The translations under genes were made by a program, and so were the position numbers. Below, piece by piece: positions 8,908 to 18,080 of a DNA stretch of 35,456 nt. The notes under the pieces are model-generated. The model had not been told where the DNA came from. It ran no database searches and saw only the letters and a list, made by a program, of their open reading frames with translations. The stretch's first letter is position 1; every line of letters begins with the position of its first letter. Source of the stretch: an uncultured Luminiphilus sp. (lineage in GTDB: Bacteria; Pseudomonadota; Gammaproteobacteria; Pseudomonadales; Halieaceae); NCBI GenBank assembly GCA_938085095.1, contig CALKEI010000188.1, positions 1-35,456 on the forward strand. The letters run 5' to 3'.

Positions 8908-10619
8908 TGTTGCGCTCCAACGCCCGCATTCAAGCGGCGATGCCACCACAGCCACATCAACATATTGATGGCCGCCAAAACCAGTAAAACGGGTGCGAAT
9001 AATGCAGAGCCATCACCTACCAGCCCGATGGGTGAGAACACCACATAAAGTGCCACCACGCAGGACAGCAGGGTGAAGGCACAAGGCTGTGCATAGGCCC
9101 ATGGGGTGAGATCCACCGCCGCCTTTGGTTGCACAGATGGGCCGTTGATCCGCGGCCGCCACTGCCCGATGACCAGCATCATCAGCACCTCAATCGCGAA
9201 CAAAATGGCATAGAGGTGCAAAAAATGTACTGGCAGTAATTCTTTGAACAAGAACTGAAAAGCACCATAGGCGACGATATGGAAGACAATCACCGCTTTG
9301 GCCCCCACGGCCGGCACATGCCGCGTGAACAGACCAACAATAACAATGGCAATCATAGGAATGTTGTAAAAGCCGGTGAAGATGCGAATAACCTGCCATA
9401 ACCCCTCTTCAGCAAACTGTAAAAGCGGTGCCACCATCAGGGAAAAAACCGTAATGATCAAACCCACTCTTTTGGCGACCCGAACCAGCTCCGCGTCGGA
9501 AACAGGCCTGCTCACCCACGGCTGATAGACGTCGATACAGAATAACGTGGAGGCACTATTAATCAGTGAATTGAACGAGCTCAACACAGCACCCAATAAC
9601 ACCGCGAGGAAAAATCCGGTGGCGTACACTGGGAAAACGTCGCGCACTAATTGTGGGTACGCAAGATCAATAGACTGCAGCTCGGGGCCGTAAAGATGGT
9701 AGGCCACCACACCGGGAATCATCATCAGTAGCGGTACCAGTACCTTAAAAAAACCCGACAGCAACACGCCCTTCTGTCCCTCAGCAAGACTGCGAGCAGC
9801 GAGGGTGCGCTGAATGACGTATTGATTGGTGCACCAATAAAACAGATTAGCGAAGACCATGCCGGTGAAGAGGGTCGCAAAGGGCGTCGGATCGGAGGGC
9901 CCGCCGATCGCATTGAGCTTGTGGGTTTCGGTCGTCAATAGAATGTTGAGGCCCGCACCGACGCTCCCCTCCCCCAGCGCCTGCAGGCCCAGCCACGGCA
10001 CGGCCACGCCAACAATCAGTAAGCCAACGCCGTTGAGGGTATCGGAAACCGCGACCGCCCTGAGACCGCCGAGGATGGCATAGGCTGCACCCAGCGCGCC
10101 GATCAGCACAATGGTCAGCAGCAGGGAGGCGCTATAACCTAACTGCAAAAGCTCAGGTACATCGAATAGCTTGAGTACCGCAATGGATCCCGAATAGAGC
10201 ACGCTGGGAATGGTCACCAAACCGTAACCCAGCATGAAGAGCACCACGGTCATCTGCCGGACACCCTCGTCAAAACGCGAACTGAGGAATTCCGGTAGCG
10301 TCGTAAAAGCGCCGGCCAGATAACGAGGCAAAAAAATGAACGCCATTAATACGGTGGCAAGCGCCGCAGTGACTTCCCAACCCATACTGCTCAGATTGTA
10401 GCCATACGCAGAACCATTAAGCCCGATCAGCTGTTCCGCCGAGAGATTGGTTAACAGCAGTGAACCCGCAATAAATGTCGCGCCGAGTCCTCGCCCCGCG
10501 AGGAAGTAACCGGTACCCGTATCAACGGTGCCTCGGGTCTTCAGCCAGGACACAACTGCCACAAAGCCCATAAAGACGATGCAGCTGACAACGGTCAATA
10601 ATAAATTGGAAGCTGGCAT
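8904..10619 (-). CDS. Sodium:solute symporter (SSS) family transporter
   Basis: FLAGRGLGATFIAGSLLLTNLSAEQLIGLNGSAYGYNLSSMGWEVTAALATVLMAFIFLPRYL typical of SGLT/SSS; multiple TM segments. Confidence 0.93.
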   Translation of the reverse strand: MPASNLLLTVVSCIVFMGFVAVVSWLKTRGTVDTGTGYFLAGRGLGATFIAGSLLLTNLSAEQLIGLNGSAYGYNLSSMGWEVTAALATVLMAFIFLPRYLAGAFTTLPEFLSSRFDEGVRQMTVVLFMLGYGLVTIPSVLYSGSIAVLKLFDVPELLQLGYSASLLLTIVLIGALGAAYAILGGLRAVAVSDTLNGVGLLIVGVAVPWLGLQALGEGSVGAGLNILLTTETHKLNAIGGPSDPTPFATLFTGMVFANLFYWCTNQYVIQRTLAARSLAEGQKGVLLSGFFKVLVPLLMMIPGVVAYHLYGPELQSIDLAYPQLVRDVFPVYATGFFLAVLLGAVLSSFNSLINSASTLFCIDVYQPWVSRPVSDAELVRVAKRVGLIITVFSLMVAPLLQFAEEGLWQVIRIFTGFYNIPMIAIVIVGLFTRHVPAVGAKAVIVFHIVAYGAFQFLFKELLPVHFLHLYAILFAIEVLMMLVIGQWRPRINGPSVQPKAAVDLTPWAYAQPCAFTLLSCVVALYVVFSPIGLVGDGSALFAPVLLVLAAINMLMWLWWHRRLNAGVGAQQ

Positions 10620-10807
10620 GCAGAGTTTGACCCGATCAATATCATCGCAGGGTACGCACCCGCCCCTCTCCCATCAATCGCCCTGTTTCAAGGGTTTCAG
10701 AACAATGAGTCTGATACGAGCCTATGGAGTGAGTGCCCGCTTAAGCTCAATGCAGCTTCCGCCAAGCAAAACTCGTGAACACCACAATGGCTTGATTAAA
10801 AATGCCC

Positions 10808-10836
10808 ATGACAACCTTAACGACAGCTATTACTAT
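10808..10836 (+). promoter_or_regulatory. Candidate promoter of the tetR-RND operon
   Basis: ATGACA (10808-10813), 17 nt spacer, TACTAT (10831-10836), 30 nt upstream of the tetR-family ATG. Confidence 0.4.
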
Positions 10837-10853
10837 ACCGTCTGGACGGTTTA
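10834..10853. promoter_or_regulatory. Candidate operator palindrome (TATACCGTCTGGACGGTTTA)
   Basis: Perfect 6-bp arms ACCGTC-TG-GACGGT (10837-10850), 8 of 9 matches over the extended arms; directly after the candidate -10 box and 16 nt before the tetR-family ATG. Confidence 0.65.
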
Positions 10854-10866
10854 TAAAAGGCGCTCC

Positions 10867-11415
10867 ATGAAAGCTGAAAGCACACGCGCGCGCATCCGCG
10901 TCGCAGCCGCTAGGGTCATCGAGCGGGACGGTGCAGCGCACCTCACGTTGGACAAAATTGCGGCAGCGGCCGGTATCTCCAAGGGTGGTCTCCTTTATCA
11001 CTATCCCTCTAAGCAGGCATTGCTTGAAGGATTGCTGACGCACTTGCTGGGAAATCGACCGAAGCTAATCGAACCACTCGCCTCGGATGAGGAGCAAAAT
11101 CTCACATTGCTGCTAGATTCGCTGATCGATGCCGACTTCGATTTGCCTGAAGACGAGCGCATTATGGCTCAGGGATTAGTCGCCGCCTCGGCAGAAAGCC
11201 CCGAGCTCCTCGCGCCAGCCAAAGAGCACGTGGGCGATCTGTTTGCTGCGCTGGGCACACCCCCGCCGACCGCTGACGCGGCGCGGATCATATTTCTGGC
11301 GTCGCAGGGGCTTCAGCTATTGGAAATATTGGGCTTGCTGTCGCTCAGCGCGCCCGAGCGCAACCAGGTTCGTCAACACCTGAAAGCACTCACGCGGGAG
11401 CTTCAGCCATGCTGA
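10867..11415 (+). CDS. TetR/AcrR family transcriptional regulator
   Basis: HTH: RIRVAAARVIERDGAAHLTLDKIAAAAGISKGGLLYHYPSKQALLEGLL. ATG at 10867 chosen over the track start 10528. Confidence 0.93.
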   Translation: MKAESTRARIRVAAARVIERDGAAHLTLDKIAAAAGISKGGLLYHYPSKQALLEGLLTHLLGNRPKLIEPLASDEEQNLTLLLDSLIDADFDLPEDERIMAQGLVAASAESPELLAPAKEHVGDLFAALGTPPPTADAARIIFLASQGLQLLEILGLLSLSAPERNQVRQHLKALTRELQPC

Positions 11416-12452
11416 GGGTGCTGATAACCACCTCACTGATGGCACTAACCGGTTGCGCTGATGATCAGGTAACCAGCGTCGAGCCCGCCTCGCGGCCAGC
11501 CCGGCTAATGGAGGTCGGGTTGAGCAACATTTCAGTGCCGCTGAAATTTGTTGGTGAGGTCGCACCAGCGCATACCGTCGATCTCGGTTTTGAGGTCGAT
11601 GGCACGCTGCAGGCGATGCCTGTCAGCGAAGGTCAAACTGTATCGAAGGGACAGGTCGTCGCGCGGCTGGATCCGCAGCGATTTGAGCTCGCGCTGAAGA
11701 GCGCGGAGGCCGACCATGAACTGGCGGAGAAAACGCTTTCCAGGGTCGATGCACTGAAACAATCCGGCACGGTGTCACAAGCGGAACTCGACGAAGCAAT
11801 CGCCCGCGCCAAACTGACACATCTGGCCGTCGAGACCGCAAAAAAAGACCTCGATGATACGGTTTTGCGAGCGCCATTTGACGGCAGATTGACCAAATGG
11901 CTGACCGAAAATTTCTCACCGACCGTTCGACTGACGCCCGTAATACGTCTGGCACCGACACATGGTGTCGAAGTGGTCGTCGGGATTCCCGAGCAACTCA
12001 TGGCCGGCCTGAAGCCCGCAGCGTTGGAGCGAGTTCAGGTGCAATTCAGTGCGGATCGGAGTCGGCTCTTCCCCGCTCAATGGCTTGACTATGAGGCGGA
12101 GGCTGATCGCACTACACAGACGTTTAATGTGCGCTTCTCACTTACTGAAACACCGCCATGGCCCGTGTTACCGGGGATGACGGCCACGCTGCTGCTGTCA
12201 CAGCAAACACCAGAGTCCACTGCGATTCGGGTGCCGCTCGCGGCTCTGCAGAGCGATGCCGAGGGAGATTTTTTCGTTTGGGTCGTTTCTCGGGACACAT
12301 TGGCGGTCGAGCAACGGGCTGTCGAAGCAGGCATCCCTGAACGTGACAGTATTCCGATTCGCTCGGGGCTCAGTGCCGGTGAGCAGATCGTCGTTGCAGG
12401 TGGTGCCTGGTTGCACACAGGCATGCGGGTCCGGCCACTCAAGGAAGACTGA
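11409..12452 (+). CDS. RND efflux periplasmic adaptor (membrane fusion protein), lipoprotein
   Basis: Lipobox LMALTGC; VDLGFEVDGTLQAMPVSEGQTVSKGQVVARLDPQ and DDTVLRAPFDGRL motifs; overlaps tetR stop by 7 nt. Confidence 0.93.
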   Translation: MLRVLITTSLMALTGCADDQVTSVEPASRPARLMEVGLSNISVPLKFVGEVAPAHTVDLGFEVDGTLQAMPVSEGQTVSKGQVVARLDPQRFELALKSAEADHELAEKTLSRVDALKQSGTVSQAELDEAIARAKLTHLAVETAKKDLDDTVLRAPFDGRLTKWLTENFSPTVRLTPVIRLAPTHGVEVVVGIPEQLMAGLKPAALERVQVQFSADRSRLFPAQWLDYEAEADRTTQTFNVRFSLTETPPWPVLPGMTATLLLSQQTPESTAIRVPLAALQSDAEGDFFVWVVSRDTLAVEQRAVEAGIPERDSIPIRSGLSAGEQIVVAGGAWLHTGMRVRPLKED

Positions 12453-12455
12453 CCG

Positions 12456-15400
12456 ATGTCCCGATCCTCACTCACCGAGTTTGCGCTGGCGAATCCCCTC
12501 TATGTCTGGCTGATAACACTGGCGTGCCTGATCGGCGGACTCGCCGGTGGCCAAAGGATTGCTCAACTAGAGGACCCTCCCTACCCGATCAAAATTGCCT
12601 TCGTCTTCACAGAGTATCCCGGGGCTTCGGCACTGGATGTAGAGCTGGAAGTGACCGAAGTGCTGGAGCGCTCCATTCAGGAACTTCCCTGGATCAAAAA
12701 TCTGGTCTCGAGGTCGCTCCCCGGTCGCTCGGAAATCGAGATTGAGCTGAACCACACAATCCCCCCAGATGGCACTGCACAAATTTGGGACGAGCTCCGG
12801 CGCCGGGTCAGTGAGGCAGCAATGCGCTTACCCGTGGGCGCGCATTCACCCTGGGTGGAGGACGACTTCAGCGACGTGTATGGCCTGCTCTACGGGTTTT
12901 CGATCCCCGAGGGGTACGACATTGCCACTCTGCGCGATGCAGCGAGATTACTGGAAACAAATATCAAACGACTAGACCACGTTGCCAAAGTCAGAGTAGA
13001 GGGGGTCCCAGAGGAGCAGATTCACGTCGACTTCGATTACGCGCAGCTGCGTCAATTGGGCGTCCCTTTCCAGCATATTGTGGATGCCATTCAGAGCGCC
13101 TCAGGTCTTTTCCCCGCATCGATGATGCGCTCGGGTGACCATCGACTGCGGATCGACGTGCCCGTTGAGCGCCATGAAATGATCCTCGAAGACATCCCGA
13201 TCGCTCTCCCCGGCGATACATCGATGATTCGACTCGGCGATATCGCGAAAATCTCCCGAAAGGAAACCGACCTGCCCTCGCTGATTGTCCGTCATGAGGG
13301 TCAACGGATCTTCGCGCTGGGTATCGCCATCGACGAAACGCAGAACGTCGTCAGAGTGGGCGAGGTAGTCGAGCAGCGGCTCAACGCACTTCAAGCGTCG
13401 CTACCCGTTGGAATCGAGATGATTCCTCTGTTCGAGCAGCACCGGTTGGTAGATCGGTCCATTAAACAATTTTTGATTAACCTATCGGCGTCAATCACGA
13501 CGGTGATCACTGCCTTATGCCTGTTTATGGGCTGGCGAGCAGGCGTGATGGTGGGTGCAGTGTTGCTGCTCACCGTTATGGGTACGATCGGGATCATGGC
13601 CGCTGGGGGAATTGAGCTGCAGCGTATCTCTCTCGGCGCCATGATGATTGCGATGGGCATGCTGGTCGACAATGCCATTGTGGTCACCGAGGGCATGATC
13701 ATCGGCATCAAACAGGGTCGAACACCGACACAAGCCGCCAATACTGCGGTTACCACGACTCGATTCCCGCTATTAGCCGCTACCATCATCGGCATTGCCG
13801 CCTTCGCTCCGATCGGTCTGTCCTCCGATTCAACCGGACAGTTTTTGGGCTCTTTGTTCACCGTCTGCGGCATTTCGCTGTTGCTGAGTTGGGTGCTGGC
13901 CATCACACTCGTGCCCTCTATCGGTGCCGTATTGCTAACGCCGGCGAAAGAAGCGCAAGCGGAAGATCGTCTTTACAGCGGGCCAGTTTTCGCCGCCTAC
14001 AAAAGACTGATCAATCGGGGTATCACACGGCGTGGCTTCACCACTTTTGCGCTCTTAGGCGTGATTGCCATGAGTCTGTTCGGCTTTACTCAGCTGCGCC
14101 AAGGCTTCTTTCCAGCGACTAGCACCCCCATTTTTTTCGTAGACCTGTATCAGACTCAGGGCACCGATATCCACACCAGCGATCAACTAGCGGAACGCGT
14201 TCGAAGCCGCCTGCGAACACTGCCGGGCGTGACCGAGGTGTCCAGCTGGTCGGGTCGGGGCCCGCTTCGCTTCACGATGATCCTGTTACCGGAGCGACCC
14301 GATCCGGCGTACTCCCAACTGGTGGTCACCGTCGATGAGGTCGATTCGATCAGTCACATTATGAGGTTGACCAGCGCACTCCTCGATGAGGAATTTCCTG
14401 AAGCTCACTACATGACGCGCAGACTGGAATTCACCAGCAGCTCTGCCAGCAGGATCGAAGCACGCTTCTATGGGTCAGATCGCGTCGTTCTCCGCGGATT
14501 GGCTGAGCAGGCCATGCAGCACTTCATTGATCATGAACTCAAAGACCGCAAGATCGACTGGCGCGAGCAGCGTCTCTCTCTGGCGATCACACCCGACGAG
14601 ACACGCGCCAGGCGTGCGGGTATTCATCTGACAGACGTCTCCAGAGCCCTGGAATCGAATACCGTTGGGACGACCGTGGGTATTTTGCGTGATGGCGACA
14701 AGCTCGTGCCGATTGTTGCAAGGATCATGCCGCTGGCAGAAACCGCTAACGAGCTTCTAGAGCGTGATCTCTGGAGTGAAAGCACACAGTCGTTTGTCTC
14801 CGCCAGACAAGTGGTATCTGGCGCTGCACTGCGTGCAGAGGACAGTTTTATCATGCGACGAAACCGAGTACGCGCTATTACCGCGCAGGCCAATGCGCCG
14901 CTTGGCGAAACGGCCACCGCCGCATTCAACGCGATCCGCAGCGATATTGAGTCGATTCCGCTCCCGCCAGGGTATGAGCTCGAATGGGGTGGCGAATATG
15001 AATCGATGAAGCTGGCCAATGATATGGTTATTTCCCGCTTTCCGATTGCCCTTCTGGTGATGGTCATCGCTACCCTGATGTTGTTTGGAAGCATCCGGCA
15101 GATGCTGGTGACTTGGATGACGGTACCGCTGATCATGGTCGGCGTGTTCATCAGCCTTTATGTCACCAACCTTTCATTTACCTTCCCTGCTTTACTCGGG
15201 CTATTGAGCTTGGTGGGCATCTTGATCAAAAACTGCGTGATCATGGTGGAAGAAATTAAGCTCCGTGCCGCTCAATCTGGTCTCAGTCAAAAAACACTGG
15301 TCGCCGCTTGTGTAAGCCGACTGCGGCCAGTGCTGCTGGCCGCAGGCACGACCATCGTCGGCATGGCTCCTTTGCTGAGGGATGATTTCTTCAGGGAGAT

Positions 15401-15515
15401 GGCCGTCTCGATCATGGGCGGGCTCGCCTTTGGATCCGTCTTAGCACTGCTCGCGGTGCCTGTTTTTTACGCGTTGCTATACTCCATTCGCGATACGAGC
15501 ATCGAAAACCAGTAA
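12456..15515 (+). CDS. RND efflux transporter permease (AcrB/AcrD/AcrF superfamily)
   Basis: 1019 aa; EYPGASALDVELEVTEVLERSIQELPWIKNLVSRSLPG, TM4 motif GMLVDNAIVVTEGM, FPALLGLLSLVGILIKNCVIMVEEI. Confidence 0.96.
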   Translation: MSRSSLTEFALANPLYVWLITLACLIGGLAGGQRIAQLEDPPYPIKIAFVFTEYPGASALDVELEVTEVLERSIQELPWIKNLVSRSLPGRSEIEIELNHTIPPDGTAQIWDELRRRVSEAAMRLPVGAHSPWVEDDFSDVYGLLYGFSIPEGYDIATLRDAARLLETNIKRLDHVAKVRVEGVPEEQIHVDFDYAQLRQLGVPFQHIVDAIQSASGLFPASMMRSGDHRLRIDVPVERHEMILEDIPIALPGDTSMIRLGDIAKISRKETDLPSLIVRHEGQRIFALGIAIDETQNVVRVGEVVEQRLNALQASLPVGIEMIPLFEQHRLVDRSIKQFLINLSASITTVITALCLFMGWRAGVMVGAVLLLTVMGTIGIMAAGGIELQRISLGAMMIAMGMLVDNAIVVTEGMIIGIKQGRTPTQAANTAVTTTRFPLLAATIIGIAAFAPIGLSSDSTGQFLGSLFTVCGISLLLSWVLAITLVPSIGAVLLTPAKEAQAEDRLYSGPVFAAYKRLINRGITRRGFTTFALLGVIAMSLFGFTQLRQGFFPATSTPIFFVDLYQTQGTDIHTSDQLAERVRSRLRTLPGVTEVSSWSGRGPLRFTMILLPERPDPAYSQLVVTVDEVDSISHIMRLTSALLDEEFPEAHYMTRRLEFTSSSASRIEARFYGSDRVVLRGLAEQAMQHFIDHELKDRKIDWREQRLSLAITPDETRARRAGIHLTDVSRALESNTVGTTVGILRDGDKLVPIVARIMPLAETANELLERDLWSESTQSFVSARQVVSGAALRAEDSFIMRRNRVRAITAQANAPLGETATAAFNAIRSDIESIPLPPGYELEWGGEYESMKLANDMVISRFPIALLVMVIATLMLFGSIRQMLVTWMTVPLIMVGVFISLYVTNLSFTFPALLGLLSLVGILIKNCVIMVEEIKLRAAQSGLSQKTLVAACVSRLRPVLLAAGTTIVGMAPLLRDDFFREMAVSIMGGLAFGSVLALLAVPVFYALLYSIRDTSIENQ

Positions 15516-15525
15516 GGGTCGAAAC

Positions 15526-16443
15526 ATGAACCAAAGCGTGTTGTTGTTGGATGGTGGAATGGGGCAAGAGCTCATCCGCCGCAGTCCGTCTGCTGCCCAC
15601 CACCACTGGTCGTTACAGGTCATGCTGGAGCAGCCCGATCTCGTGTCAGAGGTGCACCGCGATTTTTGCGCAGCTGGAGCGGCGGTTGCCTGTTTGAATA
15701 CTTACGCTATTACCCATACGCGATTAGCAAGAGGCGAGGGTCTGCCTCCAATTAATAATTTGCTGGATCGGGCGCGTGATTTGGCCCAAAAAGGGGTCGA
15801 TGACAGCGGTAGGCCAGCTGCGCTCGTTGCCTCTCTACCGCCCCTGGTCGCCAGCTATCGACCTGACACCCAGCTGCCGCTGGATCAAGCCATACAGGAA
15901 TATCGCGAACTCATTGAGCTTCAGTCAGAAAGCGTCGATGGCTTTCTGGCCGAGACTATCCCCTCTATCGCCGAGGCCATTGCTGTTTTGACTGCCGCCG
16001 AGCAGGCAGGCGTCAGGATTATGCTGGGGTTCACGGTCTCTGATGAAGACGGGCAACTGCTTCGCTCAGAGGAACCTCTCCAGCAGGCACTCGAGGCCAT
16101 CAGTGAGTTCAACCCGCTGGCGGTGGTCATCAACTGCTCAAAGCCGGAGGCCGTGTCGCAGGCCATACCCATTCTGCAGCGATCCCATTTTGCATTTGGG
16201 GCTTATGCCAACGGATTTACTGCTGTCGGAGCGCTGGAGCCCGGCGGGGTCGTCGATGTACTGGAAGCCAGAAGGGATCTGGACCCGGAGCAATATGCGC
16301 AGTTCGCATCGGAGTGGCTGGACGCCGGGGCAACGGTAATTGGTGGCTGCTGTGAGGTCGGCCCCAACCACATCAAAGCACTCGATGGACTCCTCAAAAG
16401 CCGGGGCTGCGAGCGGCTTGCCTGGGCTGATCTGACGGCCTAA
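15526..16443 (+). CDS. Homocysteine S-methyltransferase family protein (MmuM/BHMT-like)
   Basis: LLDGGMGQELIRR N-terminus; candidate Zn-ligand segments VVINCSKPEAV and GATVIGGCCEVGPNHI; 10 nt after the RND permease. Confidence 0.9.
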   Translation: MNQSVLLLDGGMGQELIRRSPSAAHHHWSLQVMLEQPDLVSEVHRDFCAAGAAVACLNTYAITHTRLARGEGLPPINNLLDRARDLAQKGVDDSGRPAALVASLPPLVASYRPDTQLPLDQAIQEYRELIELQSESVDGFLAETIPSIAEAIAVLTAAEQAGVRIMLGFTVSDEDGQLLRSEEPLQQALEAISEFNPLAVVINCSKPEAVSQAIPILQRSHFAFGAYANGFTAVGALEPGGVVDVLEARRDLDPEQYAQFASEWLDAGATVIGGCCEVGPNHIKALDGLLKSRGCERLAWADLTA

Positions 16444-16604
16444 ATACCGCCGCAAAAATCGCTCCTACACCGGCGTCAACCTGGCGCTGTCGTGACCGCG
16501 CCAACACCGCCAAAAATTCACTAATTTGTCGCTTGCGAGCTATCGGTTCTCGGGCACAATGCGCGCCTTCTCGAGCCACGCTACAGCACAGCAGATAACC
16601 CACC

Positions 16605-17915
16605 ATGAGCACGCTTCGGCCCATATCGTCATTACTGTTCACAACCGCATTCCTGCTGGCCGGACACGGCTTGCACATGACGTTTCTGCCCCTACGCGCC
16701 AGCGAGCTGGGTCTGTCGCAAACGTTGATTGGTTTGAGTGGTTCGGCTTACTTTGCTGGCTTTCTCACCGGAGCGTTACTGGTTCCCCCGATCATCGCTC
16801 GGGTGGGTCACATCCGAAGCTTCACCGCGCTCATGGCGATTTTTCTATGCAGCTTCCTATTTTTGAGCTTGGTAGACGAGGGCATCCTCTGGGTGCTGGT
16901 TCGTTTTGTTCTGGGCACAGTGATGTGCGGCGCCTATACCGTCATCGAGAGCTGGCTTACTGAGCAAAGTGATAGTAAGGGCCACGGCCGCGCACTGTCG
17001 GTCTACACCGCTATCGTGCTCATCTCCATGGCGGCCGGCCAGTACTTGCTGGGGCTCACTGAGGCCAACCCGCTTTACCCGTTTATTCTGGTTTCACTGC
17101 TAGTGGGGCTCGCTATTGTGCCTGTGAGCCTGACCCGTTCTTTGGCTCCGGCGCCCGTTCCCGCGACTCGCTTTAACTTTTTCAAGCTCTATCGCCGTTC
17201 TCATACCGCCTTCGCAGGCGCACTGGGCTCAGGCGTGGTCATGGGAGGTTTTTGGGGTCTGGGCGCCATTTACGCCCTGGCGCAGACCAATGATCCCGGT
17301 TTTGTCCCCACGTTTATTGCCGCCAACATCATCGGAGGCGCATTGGCTCAGTACCCGATCGGTATGGCATCTGATCGGATTGACCGGCGCTATGTATTAG
17401 CCGCCCTGTGTGCTGCCAGCGGCCTATCGGCCTTCGGATTACTGCTGGCTGACTCCCGTGAGGCACTTCTTCTGGGAGCATTCTCCTTCGGCGCGTTTGC
17501 TAATTCACTGTATGCGGTCTCTCTCGCCAAAGCGGCCGACAACTCGAAGCGTGAAGAGTTTGTAACGATCGGCTCATCCGTGCTCCTGCTGAATGCACTG
17601 GGCTCAGCCAGCAGCTCGCTGGTCATCGGCTGGGCCATGCGCGGCATGGGCGATAGCGCGCTGTTTGTCTTGCTCGGTGTGGCGAGTATCGTGACGGGGA
17701 TCTTTATTATTTTCCAGCCACCCGGGCGCACTGCTGTCACGATCGAAGAACAGAGTGCCTTTATTCCCACCACATCGGCAATGGCACCTGCCGTATTTGA
17801 TCAGGATCCCCGTTCAGACGAAGACGTTCAGTACGAGCCTGTTGCACCGACCGAGAGCGAACTCGATGCGTCGTCGGAACGCTCTGATGCCTCGATAGCC
17901 AATGCGGTGGCATGA
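16605..17915 (+). CDS. MFS transporter (YcaD-like)
   Basis: LPLRASELGLSQTLIGLSGSAYFAGFLTGALLVPPIIARVGHIRSF, RFVLGTVMCGAYTVIESWLTEQSDSKGHGRALSVYTAIVLISMAAGQYLL; acidic C-terminal tail. Confidence 0.9.
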   Translation: MSTLRPISSLLFTTAFLLAGHGLHMTFLPLRASELGLSQTLIGLSGSAYFAGFLTGALLVPPIIARVGHIRSFTALMAIFLCSFLFLSLVDEGILWVLVRFVLGTVMCGAYTVIESWLTEQSDSKGHGRALSVYTAIVLISMAAGQYLLGLTEANPLYPFILVSLLVGLAIVPVSLTRSLAPAPVPATRFNFFKLYRRSHTAFAGALGSGVVMGGFWGLGAIYALAQTNDPGFVPTFIAANIIGGALAQYPIGMASDRIDRRYVLAALCAASGLSAFGLLLADSREALLLGAFSFGAFANSLYAVSLAKAADNSKREEFVTIGSSVLLLNALGSASSSLVIGWAMRGMGDSALFVLLGVASIVTGIFIIFQPPGRTAVTIEEQSAFIPTTSAMAPAVFDQDPRSDEDVQYEPVAPTESELDASSERSDASIANAVA

Positions 17916-18080
17916 ACCTTCAGCGTGTTAAGGGTGTCCCACTCACACGAGTTAAATAGGGACGATGAGCGCTCAGACTGCGTCCGTTGAAAACACTTTC
18001 TGGGCGTCAACAAAGGGGCCATAATGCCGCGCGATCAGCACGCCAATATGACTCGATAAACCGTTTTCTGGAGTTTTCCT

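Noticed and set aside
10528-10866. N-terminal 113 aa extension of the TetR ORF
   Set aside because: Runs through the SSS gene start and the promoter/operator; the HTH domain begins at ATG 10867.
13391-13906. 171 aa minus-strand ORF inside the RND permease gene
   Set aside because: Met/Ile/Pro-rich antisense shadow of transmembrane segments; no independent support.
14624-15151. 175 aa minus-strand ORF inside the RND permease gene
   Set aside because: Low-complexity Ser/Arg/Thr-rich antisense translation of a well supported gene.
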